Source: Candidatus Cloacimonadota bacterium (GTDB lineage Bacteria; Cloacimonadota; Cloacimonadia; Cloacimonadales; TCS61). From it: 5,024 nt of DNA. Where the stretch lies: contig DAOUVH010000118.1 of NCBI GenBank assembly GCA_030667725.1, forward strand, positions 1-5,024, in the 5' to 3' direction. This document shows, one piece after another, positions 1 to 5,024 of this stretch (within the stretch, counting starts at the first letter, position 1; each line of letters opens with the position of its first letter). A model generated the notes under the pieces. It searched no databases. It saw only the letters and a list, made by a program, of their open reading frames with translations, and had not been told where the DNA came from. The translations under genes and the position numbers were made by a program.

Positions 1-1815
1 ACTCTGAAATTCATCAGTTGTAATTAAATTCTCTACTTCAACATTCTCAAAAACACTGAATACTCCGCCATAATGATCATTATGCGCATGAGTTATTAGA
101 ACATGATCTATACTGCTAATTCCGTTCTTTTGGCAATAGGGAAGAGCAGATCGCGGAAAGGAATTTATCCCTTTCTCCGGTGGACCGGTATCGATTAGTA
201 TTGTTTCATTTTCTGGTGTTTGGATAAGAGCAAGATCCCCTAATCCGCAATCGAAGAATGTGATGGTAAGTTTATTGGAATTTTGTCTTCCTAAAAAAAT
301 GAAAATACCGGAAAGAAGAACTACAGAAATCAGAAGCCATTTGCGTTGTTTGAGAGAACTTTTAAATGCCAAAACTAAAGTTGAAAGTATAAGATAAAGC
401 AGGATCAGATGAACAATCGATACAAAAATGAAATCGTAATGGAAAGGAAGCCCGGCAGAAAAACTTGTCCATTTCTCGAATATAAGCATAATTATTTCAA
501 AGCTGTTTTGAAATACAGGAATGCATATTCCGGGAAGGATGATAATGATCAAACTCAATGGCAGGATCATCCCAATAAGCGGGATTCCCAATAGGTTGCC
601 GGCAATTCCATTGAATCCAAATTGATGAAAATTATAAGCTGTGAGCGGAGCCAGAAAAATATTGAGAGTGAATGATGTGCAGATGAGTATTAATACTCCA
701 TTCAATATTTGTTTACTTCTACTCAGGTATTCGAGCTCTTCCTTTTTTATTTTTAGGAACCGGAATCTTGGTAAAATATTTAATAATACAAATACTGCCA
801 GGTATGACATCTGAAGTCCAACTGAGAAAAGTTGATTGGGATTAACTGCAGTTATTAAAAGTAAACTTGCGAAAAGGATATTATTTGCAACCGGTTTACG
901 CTGTAATATTTTTGCCAGAAGATAAAGAATTATCATGATGGCTGCTCTGGTTACAGACGGAGCCCATAAACAGATAGCTGCATAAACCAGCAAAATACAC
1001 ATTAAAATTAACCTGCTGATATTCCGCTTTGGTATAAATGTATTTAGAACAGCCAGTATAATTAGTGATAACAACCCAACATGTAATCCGCTCACAGCAA
1101 GTAAATGGCTTAAGCCTGCTCTGCACATCATATTCCGTTTATCATCAATTTCATCTTTTTCTGCAATCACAATTGCTTTTACGAAACCGGCATGTTCTCC
1201 AAATCTGTTATCTATTTTTTTTCGTAGGAATTGCCTGATCGAAATGACAGTATTCTGAAAAACCTCAGTTCTATTTCCTATTCTTTTAATCGGTGATATT
1301 GACCAACCTGAACCGAATATTTTTTTTGCATCAAGGAATTCTTTATAATCAAATGATGCAGGATTTGTAGAACCCGGAAGTTCTTTGATCGTTGCTACTG
1401 TAGAAATAATATCTCCGTAATTTAGACTGTCTGTTCTTGTATAGAATTTAATCTTTCCGATAACTTCGCTTTCTTTTATCTGATGTAATTCCAATATGAA
1501 ACTAAAGTTTCCATCTTTAACTAATACTTCGGAAATTATTCTCCCTTTTATCGGTTGGATTATGTTAGAGTGTTCTATTAGAATTGTCTTTATATGATTC
1601 TCAGGGAATTCGGATTGAATGTCAAACCTGAAAATTCCAAGAAATATAACTACTAAGCAAAAACTTATCAGTCGCAGTTTCTTAATGAAAGATAAAAGTA
1701 GCAGAATTGGAATTGCTACCATTAGGGGAACAATTTGTAAATCTGTTTGGCTGGCAATGATAATTCCCATAATCCAAAGAATTGCAGGAATGATCAATGT
1801 TTGGTTTTTTTGCAT
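1..1815 (-). CDS. comEC: ComEC/Rec2 family DNA uptake channel protein (C-terminus cut by the window edge)
   Basis: Inner-membrane channel that carries single-stranded DNA into the cytoplasm during natural transformation. I read 605 codons without a stop from the ATG at 1815 to the left edge. Residues about 6-64 hold two or three hydrophobic segments. Residues about 85-175 look like the OB-fold/DUF4131 region, ending in the typical NPASFDYKEFL (151-161). The competence domain follows, with the family signature GLSHLLAVSGLHVG (234-247), then APSVTRAAIM (285-294), SVGLQMSYLA (331-340), NLLGIPL (407-413) and many membrane helices up to about 508. A metallo-beta-lactamase domain begins at about 515: FFDCGLGDLALI, DTG (542-544) and the metal-binding motif HAHNDH (576-581). 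The rest of that domain, perhaps 100-200 residues by comparison with the family, is missing only because the window ends. The ATG is chosen because it starts the first hydrophobic helix and has AGGA just upstream, although closely spaced. No cysteines are visible in the OB region, unlike some homologues. Family assignment is very secure; whether the organism is transformable cannot be told from this gene alone. Confidence 0.96.
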   Translation of the reverse strand, partial: MQKNQTLIIPAILWIMGIIIASQTDLQIVPLMVAIPILLLLSFIKKLRLISFCLVVIFLGIFRFDIQSEFPENHIKTILIEHSNIIQPIKGRIISEVLVKDGNFSFILELHQIKESEVIGKIKFYTRTDSLNYGDIISTVATIKELPGSTNPASFDYKEFLDAKKIFGSGWSISPIKRIGNRTEVFQNTVISIRQFLRKKIDNRFGEHAGFVKAIVIAEKDEIDDKRNMMCRAGLSHLLAVSGLHVGLLSLIILAVLNTFIPKRNISRLILMCILLVYAAICLWAPSVTRAAIMIILYLLAKILQRKPVANNILFASLLLITAVNPNQLFSVGLQMSYLAVFVLLNILPRFRFLKIKKEELEYLSRSKQILNGVLILICTSFTLNIFLAPLTAYNFHQFGFNGIAGNLLGIPLIGMILPLSLIIIILPGICIPVFQNSFEIIMLIFEKWTSFSAGLPFHYDFIFVSIVHLILLYLILSTLVLAFKSSLKQRKWLLISVVLLSGIFIFLGRQNSNKLTITFFDCGLGDLALIQTPENETILIDTGPPEKGINSFPRSALPYCQKNGISSIDHVLITHAHNDHYGGVFSVFENVEVENLITTDEFQS

Positions 1816-1912
1816 ATTCCTATCCCATAAATATATTAATGTGCGAATTAAGTGTTTAGAGAAAATGAGTATAAACTAATGAGAAACTGTGTTAACGGAA
1901 AAGATAACCTGA
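1816..1912. other. Intergenic region between dxr and comEC
   Basis: This 97-base stretch is the only real noncoding gap in the window. It is strongly AT-rich and contains no convincing ORF: the plus-strand frame that crosses it is a shadow of comEC. It holds part of the small hairpin at the end of dxr, a weak 5-bp inverted repeat (GTTTA/TAAAC on the minus strand) and the candidate comEC promoter. No tRNA, riboswitch or extended conserved structure is recognisable. Confidence 0.7.
1830..1858 (-). promoter_or_regulatory. Possible promoter for comEC
   Basis: Reading the minus strand, TAAACA (1858-1853; four of six bases match TTGACA) is followed after 17 bases by TATATT (1835-1830; five of six match TATAAT). 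The same stretch, TATATTTA, also nearly fits the Bacteroidetes -7 element TAnnTTTG. Transcription would begin only about 8 bases before the comEC ATG, giving a very short leader. In such AT-rich DNA a match of this quality can arise by chance, so this is a weak call. Confidence 0.3.
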
Positions 1913-1924
1913 TCAGATCAGATT
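1899..1924 (-). terminator. Possible weak intrinsic terminator at the end of dxr
   Basis: On the minus strand AATCTGA (1924-1918) can pair with TCAGGTT (1912-1906), one pair being T-G. An additional inner T-A pair gives an eight-pair stem with a three-base loop. The stem includes the dxr stop codon and is followed by ATCTTTT. The stem is AT-rich and the T-run short and interrupted, so it would be inefficient at best and may be chance. Confidence 0.28.
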
Positions 1925-3064
1925 TTTGTAATTTTGCTTAGTTTGAATATATACGTCTTTATTTATTCTAATTATATCTTCAATACTTGGGTCCTGAAAA
2001 TTATGGAACTTACCGATCTGCTTCTCAACAATTCTGCTTATATCTGTAAAGCATATCTTCTTATCTAAGAAAAGATCGATCACAGCTTCGTTGGAAGCGT
2101 TTAAAACTGTCGGTAAAATTCCACCTTCCATTCCAGCATTAACGGCAATGTCATAGAGTGGATATCTCTCAATTGATAGCTCATAGAAATTCAAGTTAGG
2201 AAGGTCTATAATATTTGTTTTAGGGATAGTTGACTTAATATGGTTTGGATGAGTGAGAGCATATAAAATTGGAATCTGCATGGTTGGGAAGCTTAGTTGT
2301 GCTACTATCGAACCATCAACAAATTCTACAAAAGAATGAACAATTGACTGAGGATGAATTATAGCCTTAATATCATCATAAGATTTATGGAATAGCCAGT
2401 GTGCTTCGATAATTTCTAAACCTTTATTCATCATTGTAGCAGAATCAATTGTTATCTTTGCACCCATATCCCAGGTTGGGTGTTTGAGTGTGTCTTCCAC
2501 TGTGATATTTTTAAATTCATTCAAAGGCAGATCTCTGAAAGGACCACCGGATGCAGTGATAATAATGGAAAGGATTTCATCAGGTGTGGAATTTCCAATT
2601 GCCTGCAAAATTGCACTGTGTTCACTATCTACAGGAATCAGGTTTGTGTTGGAATGTTCCAGCATCTTCATAATTTTATGACCAGCCATAACCAGTGATT
2701 CTTTATTCGCCAGGGCAAGGTCTGCACCTTTGGAAATTGTTGTAACTGATGAACGCAATCCGGCAGAGCCGGAAATTGCGTTCAATACAATGTCACAATC
2801 AACCGATTCAATTTTTCTTTGTAATTCATCTTCACCAAACGTAAGATCAGAATTTTTTGGAATATCTGTGATCTTCTGTTGCAGTGCAGAGTTAGTAATA
2901 ACAAGTTCAGGAATATTGAATTCAACAGCAAGCTCGAATAGTTTAGAATAATTATTATTTGATGTAGCCAAAACTATTTTAAAATCATTTGGATGCTGTC
3001 TGATAACTTCTGTTGTCGAAATTCCAATAGAACCAGTTATTCCCAAAACTGCGATTTTCTTCAT
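1913..3064 (-). CDS. dxr: 1-deoxy-D-xylulose-5-phosphate reductoisomerase
   Basis: Also called ispC. Cytoplasmic NADPH- and divalent-metal-dependent enzyme that converts 1-deoxy-D-xylulose 5-phosphate to 2-C-methyl-D-erythritol 4-phosphate, the first committed step of the MEP isoprenoid pathway and the target of fosmidomycin. The 383 residues match the family length (about 380-400), so it is complete. The N-terminal Rossmann fold carries GITGSIG (8-14); LANKES (118-123) holds the conserved lysine K121. Metal ligands by family analogy are D146, E148 (VDSEHSA) and E217 (NKGLEIIEAHWLF). ASGGPF (171-176), HPTWDMG (195-201) over the active site, DSATMMNKG (207-215) and HPQSIVHSFVEF (237-248) are all present, so the enzyme should be active. 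D199 in the HPTWDMG loop is the form I associate with Bacteroidetes-like enzymes. The start lies one base after the stop of the porV-like gene; the only Shine-Dalgarno-like AGGA (3081-3078) is 13 bases upstream, so translation may depend on reinitiation from that gene. The usual partners cdsA and rseP are not adjacent. Confidence 0.98.
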   Translation of the reverse strand: MKKIAVLGITGSIGISTTEVIRQHPNDFKIVLATSNNNYSKLFELAVEFNIPELVITNSALQQKITDIPKNSDLTFGEDELQRKIESVDCDIVLNAISGSAGLRSSVTTISKGADLALANKESLVMAGHKIMKMLEHSNTNLIPVDSEHSAILQAIGNSTPDEILSIIITASGGPFRDLPLNEFKNITVEDTLKHPTWDMGAKITIDSATMMNKGLEIIEAHWLFHKSYDDIKAIIHPQSIVHSFVEFVDGSIVAQLSFPTMQIPILYALTHPNHIKSTIPKTNIIDLPNLNFYELSIERYPLYDIAVNAGMEGGILPTVLNASNEAVIDLFLDKKICFTDISRIVEKQIGKFHNFQDPSIEDIIRINKDVYIQTKQNYKNLI

Positions 3065-3065
3065 A

Positions 3066-4016
3066 TTATAAATTCAGTCCTACCGAAACTCTGTGTGAAT
3101 TTTCCAGTTCATTATCATACTCGAAAGAGTAGTTAATATCCCAGTTTCTTATTTTTAGTTTTAAGCCGGAAGTAATGTTGGTAAGATCATAACCCATGTA
3201 AAGGTCAACAGCAGAATGAAGGTTAACTTCATAACCAAGATGATAATCTAAACTTAATGGTCCGAGCGCAACAGAAGAAGATGTATCTCTTCCCTCGGCA
3301 AAGATCTCTGTGCGAAGATAAGCTGTAGAATTCCATTTAAAAACAGGAAGAATGAAACTATGATTTATCTCCGAATCTAAAGATGGATTTACGATTTCAT
3401 GAGTTCCATTTCCCCAAAGTATCTGTGTTGAAAAGAAATCTCTTAATTTAATAGCCAGTATTGTTTTTTCTGACAACATGAAGAAAGTAGAAATATCCGC
3501 CCCAAATCCAACTCCATTCTCATCAGCCAGATTACGGTAAGCAAGTTTGGGTGTAAAACCAAGATTATAGTTACCGAACTTTCTGGAAAAACCAAAATAG
3601 ACAACTATATCGGAATTGTTTACAGAACTGTATTTATAGGGTCGGTTAGTTCCGGAAATTGGCAGGTCAGGATCATATAACTCTGTTAATGGAATATCAT
3701 CAACACCTATGCGGGTAAGTACAATGGAGAATTTATTTGTTTTTCCCCAGATAGCGGAAGCTGTATCGTAAGAAAGAAGTCCAGAATATTCTTCAGCATG
3801 CATAAGCTCAAATCTATTCTCTTCTACTAACACAAGCAAAGCAGAATTCCAATAGGCAATGCTGGAAGAATTTACATCGGATACTCCACAATTACCTAAA
3901 GCAAAATTTCTTACACCAGCACCAATCTGGAAAATTTCGCCGGCATATTTTGTGGCAGAAAGTTCAAATGCCACGAGTAATATCATTATTATCATCACGA
4001 TCTTTAGAGTTTTCAT
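3066..4016 (-). CDS. PorV/PorQ-like outer membrane beta-barrel protein
   Basis: A 316-residue exported protein. Residues 1-21 form a signal peptide (MKTLK, then a hydrophobic core 6-17, likely cleaved near A21). The mature N-terminus, AGEIFQIGAGVRNFALGN (25-42) followed by SSSIAYWNSALL (50-61), matches the PorV/PorQ (UPF0164-like) signature, whose usual form is AGEFLxIGxGARxxGMG...AIYWNPAGL. The remainder is rich in alternating polar/hydrophobic strands separated by turns and ends in a strand-like SVGLNL, fitting a FadL-like outer-membrane barrel of about 14 strands. In Bacteroidetes PorV acts as a shuttle in type IX secretion, but family members occur widely in phyla without a proven role, and no secretion gene is visible here, so the function is unknown. 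Two normally conserved positions differ: YWNSALL in place of YWNPAGL. There is a single cysteine, C43. The start overlaps the helicase stop by four bases and is preceded by GGGGGAA, suggesting coupled translation. Confidence 0.82.
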   Translation of the reverse strand: MKTLKIVMIIMILLVAFELSATKYAGEIFQIGAGVRNFALGNCGVSDVNSSSIAYWNSALLVLVEENRFELMHAEEYSGLLSYDTASAIWGKTNKFSIVLTRIGVDDIPLTELYDPDLPISGTNRPYKYSSVNNSDIVVYFGFSRKFGNYNLGFTPKLAYRNLADENGVGFGADISTFFMLSEKTILAIKLRDFFSTQILWGNGTHEIVNPSLDSEINHSFILPVFKWNSTAYLRTEIFAEGRDTSSSVALGPLSLDYHLGYEVNLHSAVDLYMGYDLTNITSGLKLKIRNWDINYSFEYDNELENSHRVSVGLNL

Positions 4017-4025
4017 ATTTCCCCC
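4013..4025 (-). promoter_or_regulatory. Start-stop overlap and ribosome binding site coupling the helicase and porV-like genes
   Basis: On the minus strand the helicase ends ACG GGG GAA ATA TGA, and the ATG of the next gene (4016-4014) uses the last A of ATA and the TG of the stop. The purine-rich GGGGGAAA (4025-4018) within the last helicase codons can serve as a Shine-Dalgarno site about four bases before the start. This arrangement fixes the porV-like start and is typical of translational coupling. Confidence 0.7.
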
Positions 4026-5024
4026 GTTGTTACGAATGTCCCAATTATTTTCTTGAGTTGACCACCGGAAAAAGATATTGATAATTTAGCATCATCTCCA
4101 GCGCCATCAACGTTCAGAACAACACCTTTACCAAATTTGTTATGGTAAATTTTTTGTCCAATTTTAAAATATTTCTGAGTTTCCGTAACAACTGGTTTCT
4201 TGTTTTTGTTTCTCCTTTTGGGGCGTGGTGCCATTAGATCATAATAACGGTTATTTTCAATATCGATCAGATCATCATTGATCTCCATTAAAAAGCGGCT
4301 GGGAACAGCCATTGAAATTGAGCCGAATACGTTGCGCATTCTGGTGTAAGTAAGATGAATGGATTTCTTTGCACGCGTTATAGCCACATATAGAAGTCGG
4401 CGTTCTTCTTCCAATTTTTGAACATCATCAATAGAACGCGAATGGGGAAGAAGCCCGTCTTCGATGCCTACAATAAATACATGATCAAATTCTAATCCTT
4501 TAGCATTGTGCATTGTCATTAGCTTCACTGTTTCTAGGTCTTCATCCAGATTATCCATATCAGTCTGCAATGAAATGCTTTGTAAAAAATCAGTAAGCAT
4601 GGGGACTTTTTCATTATCATATTCAAAATTATCAGAAAATTCCTGAGTTGCAGTAACGAACTCTTTTAGATTTTCCGTACGTGCAATATCTTTTGGATCA
4701 TTACTTTTATCATAAAGATCAATAAGCTCGAGCTCATCAATTATCTTTTTAACCAGTGGTGTTATAGGAATTTCCAGAGATAACTTTTTCCATTTTTTCA
4801 AAAGCTTCCCAAATTCCAAAACAGTTTGTACAGTTTTCCCATTCAGCGCTGAGATCTCATTTTGGACAGCATCGAATAAAGTCATGTTATTATCTGCAGC
4901 AAAACTTTCAATTCTTTCTGTTGAGACCTTTCCAATTTTTCGAGGCGGGAAATTCAGAATTCTAAGGAAACTGTTTGAATCCTGCGGATTGACCAGGATT
5001 CTTAAGTATGCAACAATATCTTTG
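4013..5024 (-). CDS. pcrA: UvrD/PcrA-family ATP-dependent DNA helicase (C-terminal part; start beyond the right edge)
   Basis: Superfamily 1A 3'-5' DNA helicase acting in nucleotide excision repair, replication restart and transcription-coupled repair. The open frame runs from the right edge at 5023 to the stop at 4013, 336 visible residues; an ATG at 4885 is internal, because the preceding 46 residues already match the family (KDIVAYLRILVNPQDSNSF, NFPPRKIG). The 2B region follows. Motif V is VKLMTMHNAKGLEF (166-179) with VGIEDGLLPHSR (185-196), and motif VI is EEERRLLYVAITRAKKS (205-221), containing the arginine finger R217. SRFLMEI (242-248) closes the motor. A basic linker (RPKRRNKNKK, 267-276) leads to the C-terminal Tudor-like domain KIGQKIYHNKFGKGVVL (287-303), which in PcrA/UvrD contacts RNA polymerase; its presence favours a full-length PcrA type over Rep. 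The ATPase core with Walker A lies outside the window. N168-type change HNAKG replaces the common HSAKG. Calling it pcrA rather than uvrD is a naming choice. Confidence 0.95.
   Translation of the reverse strand, partial: KDIVAYLRILVNPQDSNSFLRILNFPPRKIGKVSTERIESFAADNNMTLFDAVQNEISALNGKTVQTVLEFGKLLKKWKKLSLEIPITPLVKKIIDELELIDLYDKSNDPKDIARTENLKEFVTATQEFSDNFEYDNEKVPMLTDFLQSISLQTDMDNLDEDLETVKLMTMHNAKGLEFDHVFIVGIEDGLLPHSRSIDDVQKLEEERRLLYVAITRAKKSIHLTYTRMRNVFGSISMAVPSRFLMEINDDLIDIENNRYYDLMAPRPKRRNKNKKPVVTETQKYFKIGQKIYHNKFGKGVVLNVDGAGDDAKLSISFSGGQLKKIIGTFVTTGEI

Noticed and set aside
1..271. A separate metallo-beta-lactamase gene at the left edge
   Set aside because: The frame is continuous with the ComEC membrane domain with no stop or new start, and this domain order is normal for ComEC.
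409..594. Plus-strand 61-residue open frame
   Set aside because: Antisense to ComEC membrane helices, with no domain or ribosome binding site to support it.
896..1126. Minus-strand 76-residue open frame
   Set aside because: It overlaps, in another frame, the most conserved part of ComEC (the LLAVSGLHVG region), so it is a shadow and not a gene.
1619..1879. Plus-strand 86-residue open frame running into the dxr-comEC gap
   Set aside because: Most of it is antisense to the ComEC N-terminus and the protein resembles no family; only the last part is in noncoding DNA.
1909..1921. CTGATCTGATCAG inverted/direct repeat at the end of dxr as an operator or recombination site
   Set aside because: It is short, partly coding, occurs once in the window, and is explained at least as well as part of the weak hairpin or as chance.
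2480..2951. Plus-strand open frames opposite dxr
   Set aside because: They lie entirely antisense to a fully conserved dxr, their translations are low-complexity and cysteine-rich with no recognisable domain, and none has convincing start signals.
3859..4056. Plus-strand 65-residue open frame across the helicase/porV junction
   Set aside because: It is antisense to the PorV-like signal peptide and N-terminal signature; its hydrophobic run is the mirror of the signal peptide codons.
4013..4885. A short stand-alone helicase C-terminal gene starting at the ATG at 4885
   Set aside because: The same frame stays open to the right edge and its 46 upstream residues match the UvrD/PcrA family, so the ATG is internal and the truncation is due to the window.

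Overview
The window is AT-rich chromosomal DNA of a Gram-negative (diderm) bacterium. All four genes read on the minus strand, so transcription runs from the right edge to the left. In that order they are the C-terminal half of a UvrD/PcrA-type helicase (start beyond the right edge), a PorV/PorQ-like outer-membrane beta-barrel protein, a complete 1-deoxy-D-xylulose-5-phosphate reductoisomerase (dxr/ispC), and a ComEC/Rec2 DNA-uptake channel whose C-terminus runs off the left edge. Almost every base is coding. The only noncoding stretch of any size is the 97 bases between dxr and comEC.

Organism: a PorV/PorQ-family protein points to the FCB (Fibrobacteres-Chlorobi-Bacteroidetes) side of the diderms, including candidate phyla such as Cloacimonadota or Marinimicrobia. 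The Dxr variant HPTWDMGAKITIDSA resembles Bacteroidetes-type sequences, which agrees. Phylum placement is inference from motifs, not a database result.

Layout: the first three genes are packed like one transcription unit. The helicase stop and the porV-like start share an ATGA overlap (4013-4016), and a single base separates the porV-like stop from the dxr start. A small hairpin straddles the dxr stop codon and a plausible promoter lies just before comEC, so comEC may be a separate unit, though read-through is possible. The four products do not form one pathway: DNA repair/replication helicase, outer-membrane protein, MEP isoprenoid synthesis, DNA import. This looks like a compact housekeeping cluster, not a defence or mobile system.

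I found no tRNA, rRNA, CRISPR array, insertion sequence, phage gene or toxin-antitoxin pair, and no convincing sign of an undescribed system. The points most worth a second look are the unusual neighbours of dxr, the translational coupling of helicase and porin-like genes, divergent family motifs in the PorV-like protein, and the ComEC nuclease-like domain with intact metal ligands but an altered GQGD motif.
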